Source of the DNA: Ariolimax columbianus
Taxonomy: Eukaryota > Mollusca > Gastropoda > Stylommatophora > Arionidae
Reading direction: 5' to 3'
Assembly: GCA_036924085.1 (NCBI GenBank)
Contig: JAVGWX010000009.1
Location: 63,898,512-63,962,511, forward strand
Length of the DNA stretch: 64,000 nt
Every line of letters starts with the position of its first letter. Positions within the stretch are counted from its first letter, which is position 1. Both the position numbers and the translations under genes were made by a program. Of this stretch, positions 1-11,539 are shown piece by piece. Below the pieces are notes generated by a model. It did no database searches. It was not told the DNA's origin and worked only from the letters and a program-made list of their open reading frames with translations.

Positions 1-57
1 CTCCTTTCAGGCCCTGGTAACATGTATAACCGCAATAAGTAACAAGAGCTACTTATT

Positions 58-240
58 TCCTCTTCTGCATTCGTCCTGAAAAGTACGTTTGTGATGAGGT
101 GCAGTTCACAGCGAGGCTGCAATACCACTGCCTTTCAGCCCGACACATCCGATTTCAGTACAACATGACACAACTATGAAACTATGACACAACATCCTTT
201 TCAGGTTGAACACCGAAGAACAAAAAATACGTGTCACTAG
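58..240. mobile_element. Two SINE fragments (family G), head to head
   Basis: Positions 58-168 read on the minus strand as the 3' half of the SINE family called G here, including its core CACATCCGATTTCAG. Positions 169-240 resume in the plus orientation with the 3' end (CCTTTTCAGGTTGAACACCG), as in the copy at 63290-63590. No intact head is visible. Confidence 0.45.
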
Positions 241-430
241 GCAATCTCTGTCATGGAATGCCCAGAGGAAAAAAAAAAAAGGAAGGCCAGAACGCATGAA
301 CAAGAGACCTAAATGTCGATAGAAGAAAAGTATAAAGAAGCTAGAAATGAATGGAGAAAATAGCGGGGGCCGGTCTGCTTGGAGAGGGTTGGTTCATGAC
401 ATTTGCACTCCAAGATGATAAGGGAAAGAC
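240..430 (+). mobile_element. LINE 3' end fragment
   Basis: A broken plus-strand frame begins with basic residues, continues through a motif like EARNEWRK and ends in RGPVCLERVGS. This resembles the last residues of non-LTR retrotransposon ORF2 proteins, just after the basic tail. Only about 60 codons remain and stops interrupt them. Clade not assigned. Confidence 0.4.
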
Positions 431-599
431 AAAGAAGAAAGTGGATTATGTATGGAGTTAGCAGCCTCATCATGTAAAAAACATTGCTATGAAACCAAAA
501 CTACAAATTATTTTATACAGGCTTTCTGTAAAGGGGACTGCTGCATTGGGGATACTATGCTTCACTTGAAGCGCAAAAAAAAAAACCATCATGATGTCT

Positions 600-705
600 A
601 TCGAGATATGCAGACAGATATGAGGTGAAATATCTTATGTAAATGAAACTGGTTGTATACAGACTCTACAGAGTCTTCTAAACCAGCATAAAGATGTTAA
701 GTTCA
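600..705 (+). mobile_element. CR1-like LINE 3' terminus (short copy)
   Basis: Contains the 3'-terminal hairpin shared by all CR1-like copies here: CTGGTTGTATACAGACTC, then GAGTCTTCTAAACCAG and a GTTAAG tail. Only the extreme 3' end was kept, as expected of strong 5' truncation. Confidence 0.6.
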
Positions 706-734
706 GCTATTTACAGTCTTATATAATAGCTTAT

Positions 735-965
735 ATAATTTGCGTCTGTTAGTGTTGTGGTTGAGTACTTGCTTTTCACTGCAAAGGTGATAGGTTCAAC
801 TCCCACCACCGCCACGCTTCAGTCAGATCAGCTATTAATGGGCACCTGGCATTTGACTAGAGAAGTATGAAGGAACTGGCCACCCTACCTCAAACAAGCT
901 GTCTTAGTATTCTGAAGTCACTAACAACTTCATTCCCAGACAGTAGTGTAACTACTATGCAACAA
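735..965 (+). mobile_element. tRNA-headed SINE (family C)
   Basis: The head has a polymerase III A-box-like stretch (TTAGTGTTGTGGTTGAGTA) and a B box GGTTCAACTCCC about 40 nt later. The body resembles the copies at 16565-16845, 43690-43930 and 62119-62290 (GGGCACCTG, then GGAACTGGCCACC). It is not a folded tRNA gene, because acceptor-stem pairing is absent. Confidence 0.5.
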
Positions 966-1005
966 ACCTTGACTTTACTTATATGATCTTTTTTTTTTTT
1001 CTCAG

Positions 1006-1098
1006 AGCGATATCAATGTCACAGAATGCAACAAGTCTTAAAGAGAAGCTGGAGTCAGTTTTAGATATTTTGGGTGAAAACTATTTTATGCTCCGCAG
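1006..1098 (+). CDS. Candidate internal coding exon, product not recognised
   Basis: A 93-nt stretch is open in one frame. It is preceded by a long T tract ending CTCAG and followed by CAG|GTAATA. The exon would start and end in phase 2 and reads ISMSQNATSLKEKLESVLD followed by ILGENYFMLR. The composition is protein-like: a short amphipathic segment with no repeats and no similarity to the transposons around it. Joining it to the candidate exon at 5229 keeps the frame. No domain is recognised and no function is proposed. It could be a terminal part of a gene lying mostly to the left of the window, or a chance splice-like arrangement in AT-rich DNA. Confidence 0.4.
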
Positions 1099-1319
1099 GT
1101 AATAAGAAACTCTGTTTCTTCTGTTATATATTTTGTCGTTTGGTCAACTTTATTTTTGTTTGTCTGTGGTAAACATTAACTACTGAGCAGAAAAACATGG
1201 TGTTGTTGAATTAATTATTTTCTAACTGTTTTCATCCATGCTGTGACTGCATATTAGTCTATAGATTTCTTAATTAGTAATATATGTTTATTAAATTAAG
1301 TGACATTTCCAAGGTAATT

Positions 1320-1625
1320 TATGGTTGTTGTTGTTGAATGCCCACAAAGAGTAAGTTTACTCTTTTGTGCGCTATGGGGCATTAAGTGACGGGTTGCAGT
1401 AGTTTTGTTTAAATTCTGAATGTGCCTATAAAGATGGATCGGGGTCCTCCAGGCGGCTGTGCTATGATTGGCTTTATAAGTGTGTCGCTTACTACTACGG
1501 GGATCATGTCGATTTCCCCACCTCGTTAATCAGACTACCATGAAACAAGTCTGTCTCCAGAGAGAACTGTGTGGAAGTGATGATCAGATACTCTCTCCAC
1601 ATTGAAAGTCACCTGCCATGTATCT
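1320..1625 (+). repeat. Dispersed repeat family H
   Basis: Matches 32960-33300 closely. Shared landmarks are TGAATGCCCACAAAGAGTAAG, TTAAGTGACGGGTTGCAG, GTGTCGCTTACTACTA and CAGTCTGTCTCCAG-like ends. More distant copies lie at 12222-12430, 14350-15190 and 52975-53300 (minus). It has no coding capacity. It looks like a non-autonomous mobile element, but its ends are not defined. Confidence 0.6.
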
Positions 1626-1733
1626 CCAGCGTCCTCTGTCTTTCACTTTGATGGTACAATTTGAAGGAATTTTTCTCAATCCATCTCTTATACTGTTGTA
1701 TTTGTCTGGCACATTTAACAACATTTTTATACT

Positions 1734-2110
1734 GGTTTAGAAGACTCTGCAGAGTCTGTGTACAAGCAGTTTCATTTAAATTTCCTTGCTCTAAAATGTA
1801 TTTGCATCCAATCTATTCTTAAATGCATTGATTGTCCTTGCCTCCACTACTTCCTGTCGCAATGCATTCCAAGAATTCACCAATCTCTGACTAAAAAAAT
1901 ATTTTCTAATATCTAATGTGGACCTTTCTTTAGTTAATTTGTAGCTATGCCCTCTTGTTCTTGTAGGTGGTTGTATTTTGAAAAAAATTTTTATAGTCCA
2001 TTTTATCCTTTCCTTTGATTATCTTATAAATCTGTATTAAGTCACCTTCTCTTTTCTAGACACTGTAAGCTAGTTTTTCTCTTTCCTCATAAATGTAATA
2101 TTTGCCTACA
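1734..2110 (-). mobile_element. CR1-like LINE, 3' part
   Basis: On the minus strand it encodes the CR1-type ORF2 C-terminus (FKIQPPTRTRGHSYKL, LDIRKYFFSQR) followed by the family hairpin and tail. Stops and frameshifts are present. It is 5'-truncated near 2110; the next 200 bases upstream are not clearly the same element. Confidence 0.7.
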
Positions 2111-2310
2111 TTTTTCCTTCCACTATGTTTTTTAGTAGGTATGTCTTTTTGATATTGATTTCATCCATTAATTCTCTATTTATTCTTAAACTTCTCTAAC
2201 ATCTCTTTATCTGTTTTCTTATATTTCCATAAAATGGGCTCTATTCTTCTATATACAGTCGGCATTTGTTGTTCGAGAATTTTTGTCCCATGAATTCGTT
2301 TATCCATTTC

Positions 2311-3111
2311 TATAATTTGCGCAGACGACATTGTCCTGTTCGGTTCGGACAGCTCTGCGCTGCAGCGCTCTCTGGAAATGTTAGACAGTGAAATGCCCTC
2401 CCTAGGCATGTCTATATCCTGGGCCAAGACCAAAGTTCAGAACCTCATTTTCGACACAGCACCCCAGGTTATTAAAATTCAAGGTCACACTGGGGAGGAC
2501 ACCAACGAGTTCATCAATCTCGGTAACATGAAATCATCTGATGGGCGCAGCAGTCTCGATGTGTCAAGGCGGATCGAACTAGCTGCGTCTGCTATGCACG
2601 ACCTCCGACGTGTGTGGAGTAATGGCAAGATCTTCTTTGAGACAAAAATCTGCTTCTACCAGTCCTGCTTGGTCCCAGTCCTACTTAACAGCTCCAAAAC
2701 CTAGACATTGCTGAAACATAAAATGTGGAGACTGGACATCTTCCACATGCGCAACCAGCGCCGTATCCTGGGCATCCGATGGCATGACTACATCCACAAC
2801 ATGGAGGTCTCTGCTTAAACAGGCATCCACCCAATCTCAGAAACACTTGACCGACACCGAGTTTATTTGTTCGGTCATGTTGTACGACTGGACCAGGAAA
2901 CCCTGGAGCACAAGATGCTACGCAAGTCGTTCCTCAGCACCAAAAGTCTTCCCTCGACCGGTTGGAGACGCAGAAGAAGCCGGCCCAGCACAGTATGACT
3001 CCAGCAGATATAAACCTCCTCCTCCACCCTGGACGAGGTCTGGAACCGCACCACAGATTATGGTCATGGATGTGGTCTCAGACACAACGGGTCTCAGACA
3101 CCTAAAGTGAA
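2311..3111 (+). mobile_element. Degenerate LINE reverse transcriptase C-terminal half
   Basis: The frame opens with CADDIVLFGSDSSALQRSLE, which contains the reverse transcriptase catalytic motif (usually Y/F-A-D-D; here the first residue is C). It runs on through ISWAKTKVQNLIF and a thumb-like region to position 2704. After a stop and a frameshift, 2705-3111 carries QRRILGIRWHDYI, LFGHVVRLD and DEVWNRTTDYG, the usual C-terminus of this LINE type. The endonuclease and the N-terminal half of the RT are missing, so this is a 5'-truncated, inactive copy. Confidence 0.75.
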
Positions 3112-4165
3112 CATAATTATTATTTCTATAAAAGTGAAACTAGTTTGCCAAAAATGCAGTCTCTTTATAATGATGCACGATAGCAAACAATTTATTTCCT
3201 ATGACACATGAGCTCCATAACAGGAACCTGTGGTCTGGTTTTTGAAAGTTTAAAAGTCAACTTGAAGGCGTGTCTCATCCATACACTGACCTATTAAAGA
3301 ACTTCAACATGACAAACAATGATGATGTTTAAAGCCATCACCCAGCCCATAGAGTTGGAATAATATGTCTCTTGGTTCTTTATGGGGCAGTCAAGTTTCA
3401 CAATATTACTACACTCACCTAGCATGAAAATAGAAGATCGTATTGTGTGTGCAGGAAGGAGCATGGGTTCTCATTAAAATACCTTTATAAATTATGTGTT
3501 GTTGCGTGGGATGTGTTCTTTACAAATCGGGTACGTGAAATGATGTGTTTGTGGTACTGAGCAGCGTTATTTTATTGTGAAGAGGGTCTGCAAGAATCAA
3601 ACCCCATTTTTTTTTCATAGGGCAATTGCTTCAGAAACGTTGTTTCTGATTCAGTAGTATCTGTTACCTCAGGTTTTCCAGGAATGACAACCCCAGCAGT
3701 TAGTGGTCTCAATTCTTCTCTCCAAATATTTGCTCATTGTTTCTATGGAAAAGCTGATATACTGACTTCGAAAGTACTCACTCATAGTCTAGATATTAGA
3801 TATGGATAAAGCTAAATAAACTCAAAAACATTATTTTAGATAATTACATTTGTGTTGCATTTCTCTTCGACGAATCAACTTCATTGCACACGGTTTAACC
3901 CATAATTGCTATTTCTTCTCCATATTTTTTAGAAACTCAGCACAATGCATGTACTCCGTTGCACCTGCGAGTATCTCATAATAGATTGGGTAGACTTTTA
4001 ACATCCTTTTCAATTTTGCCTGGGCAGCGTCCGTAAGCCTAATCTTTTAGATTTCCAACTGCCGAGGGATTTTTAACCTGCTCAATACTGCCCACAGGAG
4101 TCCGATCTCTACTACCCAAAGAAACAGGGAAATACCAGATGGTCCATGTGAAAAAATCTCGATCT
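3112..4165. other. No gene seen
   Basis: AT-rich sequence with no long frame, no recognisable mobile-element protein and no tandem structure. Possibly intronic if the two flanking candidate exons are real. Confidence 0.5.
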
Positions 4166-4170
4166 CCACC

Positions 4171-4925
4171 ATGATTTTAACCCGTGACCTCCAGCACCAG
4201 AGGCCAACGTCGCATCTCAAAACCACTCAGTCCCCAGAGGCCGACGTCTCACCTCAGGACCACTCTGTCCCCAGAGGCCGACGTCTCACCTCAGGACCAC
4301 TCGGTCCCCAGAGGCCGACGTCTCACCTCAGGACCACTCGGTCCCCAGAGGCCGACGTCTCACCTCAAGACCACTCGGTCCCCAGAGGCCATCGTCTCAC
4401 CTCAGGATCACTCTGTCCCCAGAGGCCAACGTCTCACCTCAGGACAAGTCCCCAGAGGCCAACGTCTCACCTCAGGACCACTCGGTCCCCAGAGGCCAAC
4501 GTCTCACCTCAGGACAAGGCCCCCCCCGAGGCCAACGTCTCACTTCAAGACCACTCGGTCCCCAGAGACCAATATCTCACCTCAAGACCACTCGGTCCCC
4601 AGAGGCCAACGTCTCACCTCAAGACCACTCGGTCCCCAGAGGCCAACGTCTCACCTCAGGACACGTCCCCAGAGGCCAACGTCTCACCTCAGGACCACTC
4701 GGTCCCCAGAGGCCAAAGTCTCATCTCTATACCACTCGGTCCCCATAGACCAACATCTCACCTCAATACCACTCGGTCCCCAGAGGCCAACGTCTCACCT
4801 CAAGACCACTCGGTACCCAGAGGCCAACGACTCATCTCAGGACACGTCCCCAGAGGCCAACGTCTCACCTCAAGACCTCTCGGTCCCCAGAGACCAACAT
4901 CTCACCTCAGGACCACTCAGTCCCC
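4171..4925. repeat. 37-bp GC-rich minisatellite
   Basis: About 20 units built on CCACTCGGTCCCCAGAGGCC followed by AACGTCTCACCTCAGGA. Several units are shortened by about 9 nt (for example near 4441 and 4660). Because 37 is not a multiple of three, each unit shifts frame, and two overlapping plus-strand frames (4171-4995 and 4184-4933) stay open. These frames are a by-product of the repeat; there is no evidence of translation. Confidence 0.9.
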
Positions 4926-5228
4926 AGAGATAACATTGCATTATATAAATCAGCCAGCAACAGATTTCAGGAAATTTAAAACTAATGTATGTTAAATAGG
5001 GAGTGGTGGATTATGAGAATGGTGATTCAGGAGTGTGCTCAAATATTAAATGTTTGGATTTATGAACAAGCATATTGGAAGAACCCATTATATGAAAATG
5101 AAATGCTGAAGTCAGGTGCACTGGGCCATAAGGTGCAAAACACAGCAAAATACACTCCGCTTTAGGAAACTAGGTGAACAACACCCAAGACCCCCATAAT
5201 GATAATTTACTCTTCTTTTTCATTACAG

Positions 5229-5313
5229 CCTAGAAGAAACTCCCCTGCAGAGCTCAGGCTCCCTATCACAGAGAGTTTTGATCCTGTCAGATTTGGGGCA
5301 AGATAACACCTGA
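5229..5313 (+). CDS. Candidate terminal coding exon, product not recognised
   Basis: A strong acceptor (pyrimidine run ending TTTTTCATTACAG at 5228) precedes an open stretch that ends in TGA at 5311-5313. Entered in the phase left by the exon at 1006-1098, it reads LEETPLQSSGSLSQRVLIL then SDLGQDNT and stop. The peptide is compositionally normal and unlike the local transposons. No good AATAAA is seen in the next 300 bases, which weakens the reading as a last exon. Treat this and 1006-1098 as one low-confidence gene model. Confidence 0.3.
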
Positions 5314-6529
5314 CCATGAGTCGTTCCTCTTGTAAACACCCTACAACTTGGCAGGAAATCTCAGACCCACAGAGCATGCCACCACGATGATTACGGTCCC
5401 AGGTGTACTCTGCACTTTAACAAATAACGCACAAGCCTCATCAGTATTAAGTCAAGCCTGTTCGAGTAAAATATCAGCTCTGTTGAAGACTGTCCTTGAG
5501 GAATATGAAAACAGTGTCTCCTAATTATTTCTTTTTGCCCCGGTTATTTATTCAGATGTGTGATTACATTTTAGATTTACATTTTGTGAAATATTAAGAT
5601 AGTGAAATCACAAAAAAGATTTGATTTAAATATTTTTGAAGAAAATTATAACAAACATGTATTGTGTAATGATTTCCAATATTTTAAATATCGTGTTGTT
5701 TACACATAAACAGATGTGTTAAAACACATGCATTTGTATAGCTGGGATACCTGGCTGGGACAAAGGCAAAAATGAAACCTACATTTCCAGATAACTCTAA
5801 CATGTTGCAATTTACTCCGTTCTCTAAATGACATTGCAAGTGCCTATTCTTGATGTGCGCTGCCACAGCTTGAGCACCTGCTCCTTCTTCTCCTCCCCCT
5901 CCGAACTGTTATATGCATAATTCTAAAGTTAAACTAGGTGGGGCTGTGGCATGCAACATTACTGTGGATTCAAACAAAGTGTAAATAACATTAATAGACT
6001 AGGTCAGATACTGTGCTTAGGCGAAAACAGAAACGAAACCTAGGTAAATACCTAAAGGTCTTCATCATGGACAACAAACATATGAGCTAGCAAACCAAAG
6101 AAGAAGGGATGAATACATAAAACAGGGATATGAAATGTTTTTTTGTTTTTTTACATTGATCTAATTCTGAGGAATGTGTCTACATGTCCATCTTATAGGA
6201 TATTGGTGGAAGTTGGGAATGAGAAGTTTTAATAGATGCAAGGACAGAACAGTCACTTCGTCAGACCGAAGCAGTTGATAAAAGATAATGTGGAGACAAA
6301 TAAAAAATGTTAGACGTAATAATAATAATTTGTTCATCATCGTCAATGAGGACCCCCAACATCCCATGTCATACTACATCCTTGAGTCTGTGGGTACACC
6401 TGTGACTGATCAAGTCAATATGAGCACAGAAAGTTCTATGGCATGACTCAAATCTCAAAATCCTGATATTCAATCAGGTACCTGTGTCTGCTGTCAGGTA
6501 GCCAAATTTCACTCTTTTGCCTTAGTTGT
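5314..6529. other. No gene seen
   Basis: Low-complexity and AT-rich intergenic or intronic DNA. Short frames here have no recognisable similarity. Confidence 0.5.
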
Positions 6530-7000
6530 TGGAGCCCAGTGCTTCCATTATGCCATTTCTCATCCTCGGTCGCTCACGTATGGCCATTACGATGTCACTC
6601 TACGTGTCCATCTATTATCTGGCATGCGCACCACATGGCTGGGCCATCTGTATTTTCACAACAGTGCATCATCTATGATGTCAGAGAAGGAAGTTTGACA
6701 TCTTATCTCTGTGTTGCGAATTTGGTCTCGAATGGAAATCTTCAATGTTCGCTCCATCGCTCACTGGGCAACGCATAGTCTATCTGCATCAGCTTTCCAT
6801 AGGTTCCATACCTCGCAGCCATATACCATGTCTGGAATAACCACACTGTTGAAGGTGTGAGCCCTACCGTTGACGTTTCGCATCTGTTGTAGGATGGGTT
6901 TAATACAGTTGAAGCTGAGCCAGCCCGCTATTATCCTTCGTGAGATCTCTCCTGATTTATTAGATGGGAGTTTGTGATCTCTTGCTAGACTTTCTGATGG
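6530..7000 (-). mobile_element. LINE 3' fragment
   Basis: Minus-strand frames carry ISRRIIAGWLSFNCIKPILQ, VVIPDMVYGCEVWNLWKADA and, after frameshifts, KYRWPSHVVRMPDNRWTRRV. These match the post-RT region of common animal non-LTR retrotransposons (tyrosine-glycine-cysteine-glutamate motif and a GHV-like motif, here SHV). The fragment is broken and inactive. Confidence 0.7.
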
Positions 7001-7129
7001 CATGTCTATCCTGGGCAGCTTGAACATATAGGCCCTCTCTGATTGTATATATAAGTATAATTTATGAGTACATATGTTTTGAAACATTTGCTGCTTGGAA
7101 TGGTGCAACGACAATCTCTTCTTCTCAAC

Positions 7130-7790
7130 ACTTGAGTCATCAAGTATGTCCGCATCCTGTCACTGGACCATCAAGCTTGTAGTTATACATCTCTTGAGTC
7201 ATTGAACTTGTACTCATGCTGCCTCTGAGTTATTGAGCACATTCACATGCAGTCTTTAGGCCAATGAGTCAGTCATCTTGTTGCCTTCGATCCATTGGAC
7301 CTGTTCTTATGCTGCTGTTGAGCTTGTCCTCGGGCAATCATTGGGCCATCAATCTTGTCATGCAACGCTTGAGTCACCAAGCTAATACTCATGTTGCCCC
7401 TGAGTTGTTGAGCCCATCCACATGCAATCATTGGGTCATTGAGCTTGTTATGCAATCCATGAGTCATCTAGCTCGTCTTCATGCAGTCTTTGGGCCATCG
7501 TTTTTTTCTCATGCGACCCTTCAGCAATCAAGATTGTCCTCATACAATCTTTGGATCATTAAGCCCTCATGTGGCCTTTGGGCATATTTTCTTGTCCTTA
7601 TGCTGCCTTTTGATCATTGAACTTGTCTTCATATGGCCATTGAGCAATCATGCGCGTCTTAATTGGGCCATTGAATGTGTCCTTATACAACCATTGGGCC
7701 ATCAAAACGTCCTTATATGGCCATTGTCCTCATATACCATATGGGTCATCAAGACTGTTCTCATGCTGCCTTTGACAAAAAGTCATGACT
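7130..7790. repeat. Degenerate minisatellite
   Basis: Recurring pieces such as GGGCCATCAAGCTTGTC, TCATGCTGCC and ATGGCCATTG return every 30-45 bases. The copies are strongly diverged. Open frames on both strands within it reflect the repeat only. Confidence 0.65.
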
Positions 7791-8035
7791 ATTATTAATA
7801 CAGAAATTAATATGTAGATGATTTTTTACTATTTGCACTCAATCACAAACACATTCAATGTGAAACAAAAAGACAGTGTATTTAGCCAACAAGGGAAATT
7901 GAACATTAGCATCAAGAAGATAAGTTATGACACTAAAATATAATAAATCTCACACCAATTAAAATAAGAAATGAAGAATTAGGAAAGATGGACACATTTA
8001 TATACCTGGGAAGCACAGTTACACCAGATGGTGTC

Positions 8036-8665
8036 GCTGTAGTTAAGAGGTTAAGACACTCACCTTCCACAGTGATGAACGGAAACGGTGGGTGATCTTC
8101 TTCTTCTTCTGCGTTCGTTGTCAATCTCCCGCTACCAAACCCTGAAAGGGCTTAAGTAGCAGAATGTAGTCCAGTCAACGGAATGCGTTGTGTCGTAGTT
8201 TACAGCTTGACTGTGATATTTGCACCTTTCGGTCCAACACATCCGACTTCAGCAAGCATTTTTTGAGTACTCTTCGATCCTTTCTCCTTAGCCAGTCTGC
8301 CCTGCTGCAGCCTGTTATCCAGGATCACCACGTGGAGGTGTAGAAGGGTCTTGGCAGCTCTGATTCGCTGGCCCTGACGCTAGCAGTCAGCTATGGGTCG
8401 CTGACCACTGCAGCTCATGCGCTGCTCAACGTCTTGATTCCGGTGGGCGATCAAATCCCGCAAGTTTCAAACGACCCCTGGTCTCACGGGAGGTAAGACC
8501 AGAGTGCCTGCATCCTGAGTTATCTCCAGTTGTCTCGACCAATAGTTTTGCTACTGATCCAAGGTAACTCGGGATAAGAGTGAGATTGATAACCATCGCA
8601 TATTCTTTCTCACTATAATCCAAATACAGCGCACATCACATTATTAAGACAAAACCATCTGATGT
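8036..8665 (+). mobile_element. tRNA-headed SINE (family J), itself interrupted
   Basis: A head with an A-box-like CTGTAGTTAAGAGGTTAAGAC and a B-box-like CGATCAAATCCCGC is separated by the inserted SINE at 8098-8440. Flanks CAGATGGTGT and CTGATGTTGT (8 of 10 identical) may be its own target duplication in the LINE. Confidence 0.5.
8098..8440 (-). mobile_element. SINE family G, full length
   Basis: The minus-strand copy ends in a (GAA)n tail (CTTCTTCTTCTTC on plus) and carries the core TGCTGAAGTCGGATGTGT. It is flanked by the near-perfect 12-bp target duplication CGGTGGG(T/C)GATC at 8086-8097 and 8441-8452. Confidence 0.75.
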
Positions 8666-8928
8666 TGTGGCCATCATCGCTTGCGATGGGCAATAACTGA
8701 AACTGACAAAGACATCAAAAGAAATAATCAACAAAGCCCAAATAATCTTTGCTAGCTTAAAAAATGTTTGGAAGTCATCACAGTACAGCATGAACACTAA
8801 ACTAAGAATATACAAAAGGCTGTGATTTTCTGTGCTTTTGTATGGTGTGAGGTGTTGACAGACAAATTGTCATCTTTCCACACAACCTGTCCAAGAAAAT
8901 TTAATGTTATTTCTGGGTGAACACCAAC

Positions 8929-9900
8929 CGAGAACTGCTTGACCAGAGCAATCAAGAAGACATTCACACCATCATAACAGGTCAACACTGGAATTGGTTC
9001 GGCCATGCTCTAAGAAAGAACCTGACACTAACAACAACCAAGAACTGATTGACTGGAGCAATAAAGAAGACACTTGCACCATCGTTACAGGTTAGCGCTG
9101 GAATTGGGTCGACCATGTCCTAAGAAAACCTGACACCATCACCAACCGAGAACTGATTGACTGGAGCAATCATGAAGGCACTTGCACCATCGTTACAGGT
9201 TAGCGCTGGAATTGGGTCGACCATGTCCTAAGAAAGAACCTCGACACCAGCTGAGAACTGATTGACTGGAGCAATCAAGAAGACATTCACATCATCATAA
9301 CAGGTCAGCGCTGGAATTGGGTCGACCATGTCCTAAGAAAGAACCTGACACCATCACCAACTGACAACTGATTGACTGGAGCAATCAAGAAGACATTCAC
9401 ATCATCATAACAGGTCAGCGCTGGAATTGGGTCGACCATGTCCTAAGAAAGAACCTGACACCATCACCAACTGACAACTGATTGACTGGAGCAATCAAGA
9501 AGACATTCACATCATCATAACAGGTCAACACTGGAATTGGTTCGGCCATGCTCTAAGAAAGAACCTGACACTAACACCAACCAAGAACTGATTGACTGGA
9601 GCAATAAAGAAGACACTTGCACCATCATAACAGATCAACAATGGAATTGGTTCGGCCATGTTCTAAGAAAGAACCTGACACCATCACCAACTGACAACTG
9701 ATTGACTGGAGCAATCAAGAAGACACTTGCACCATCGTTACAGGTTAGTGCTGGAATTGGGTTGACCATGTCCTAAGAAAGAACCTGGACACCAACTGAG
9801 AACTGATTGCCTGGAGCAATCAAGAAGACATTCACATCATCATAACAGGTCAGTGCTGGAATTTGATCTGCCATTTCCTAAGAAAGAACCTCACACCATC
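8929..9900 (+). repeat. 105-110-bp tandem array derived from a LINE ORF
   Basis: Nine units begin with (G/C)AACTGATTGACTGGAGCAA and include GGTCAGCGCTGGAATTGG and CATGTCCTAAGAAAGAACC. The same sequence is part of the LINE protein just upstream, so the array is an expansion of an internal piece of the element. Spacing is mostly 108 or 110 nt, so frame is not preserved throughout. Confidence 0.85.
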
Positions 9901-10130
9901 ACCAGAACCGTCATGGACTGGACTTAAGAGGGAAGACGAAAAAGAGACCAAACTAAGACAACTGGGCGCAGAACCATAGAAGAGAAAATTTAAATCATGA
10001 ATCAGAGCTGGGGCACCATATATATAGGATGGTTCCAGACCATGTGAAGTGGAGGGAGTTTGTCCTCAAAGATACCATCAGGCGTGATGGTCACTGAATA
10101 ATTTGACAGTCCGACCAAGGATTTGTTAAA

Positions 10131-11539
10131 ATACGATGATAATGATGAAGCTTATCGACATATAAATTTAGAGAGAGAGATTTGCATATATGTATTTCTG
10201 TACCAACTTAAGTCACAATTAGAATTATATTCTTCTGTGTACTGGAAATGACGTAGTGTGATATTGTCATCGTCTTTGAGTAGGTAGTTGATACAGCTCA
10301 ATATGACTCTACAAATGTAATATTTAAAAGTTAAAAAAACTTGGTCCCTTCATTTTTGTTTTAAATATGCTCATCGTTCTCAAAATTTGCTTGTTAGCCA
10401 GTATATTTTGTGCTCCGTCTGTGTTCTGCTAGTATCATAACTATTTCACTTATGTTACTAGATTATATAGAAAATTTGTTTTATTTTGTAACTTTTCAAT
10501 CATTTACAGTTTGGCCTAAATCGCTAGATTTGTGTTTTTTAGTCTGAGACTATTGCCACAAATCTGTATGTCAAATAGTTTTTTTTTCCCCAAATTAAAT
10601 TAATTAATATTAAACTAATTGAGCTGAAATTACAATCTTAAGACACATAATTAAACTATCAATGACATGTAGTTTTCATATTGAATATATATATATATTA
10701 GTATGAAGCGTTACATGTCATTATTGCAAAGGTGAGGGGATATCACATTATTTTTATTATTATTTTTGCTCATCGCTGGGATGAAATTGTTGTATTATCA
10801 CTTCCAAATTATTACTACTTTCGCTGTCATCTGTTTCAAAGTCAGGGTCTGAAACAGACTTGTATTGAATATCCATATGTAATCCAGATCATTTGTACGT
10901 CATTTGTCTGATCAAATAATAAGTAATATCTCAGCTCTTGAACTCCTAATTGCATTGTGCAAAATGCCAGAACTTTAGAAACTCAAAGAAAATGTAAATA
11001 TCCACCTAACAGAAGAAACTCCTCATTAAACGAATGCATGCACTGAATCTTCAGCCAAGTTTTGGGTTATTTGAAAATCTGAAACACCATAATTAAATGA
11101 CATAACATTAAGCATATGCTAAATATCAATGTCAATCCTTGTTTTACGCACTGACTCGACAGGTCGAGTAGTGCTGTAAATGGTTAAATCGAATGTTATC
11201 ATTTAATGAAGAATTTGGTCTCAATTGATGCAGCACTGTCTTAACTAAAAGCCATTGACTGACTGTAACACTATCTTATATAATGGTAATATTATTAATT
11301 CCAGATGTTGTACATCTTAAATAAGGAACATTTGTATCAGGAATACAAGGACCCACTTTTGTTTCAAATATTATCACTGTACACTAATATTCTACTGGTC
11401 GTTTTAAAACATGAGTATGGATGACCTATTCCACTCTTTGCAAAGCATAGGGTTAGCACTGTAGATGGGCCTTTACAGGATGCCTGGACTAAAGCACTGT
11501 GTGCTGTTGCAGTCAGGGTTTATATGGGGATTTGTTTAC
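10131..11539. other. AT-rich DNA with one unclassified dispersed repeat
   Basis: No gene is seen. Positions about 10760-10960 resemble 51190-51320 (shared GAATATCCAT, GTAATCCAGAT and CTGATCAAATAATAA). On the minus strand the former reads DPDFETDDSESSNN, an acidic stretch of the kind seen near some transposase N-termini, but this is too short to assign. Confidence 0.4.

Larger units (their letters stand above)
7830..10130 (+). mobile_element. LINE with nested SINEs and internal amplification
   Basis: Left part (7850-8035) encodes RT tail motifs LNISIKKIS and FIYLGSTVTPDG, after frameshifts. Two nested SINEs interrupt it (see 8036 and 8098). The ORF resumes near 8690 (KNVWKSSQYSMNTKLRIYKR) and reaches the NRELLDQSNQEDIHTII / HWNWFGHALRKNL segment. 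That segment is then repeated about nine times (8929-9900). The final C-terminus follows (RTVMDWT, a stop, EGRRKRDQ, MNQSWGTIY) and ends near 10130. Many stops are present, so the element is dead. Confidence 0.75.
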
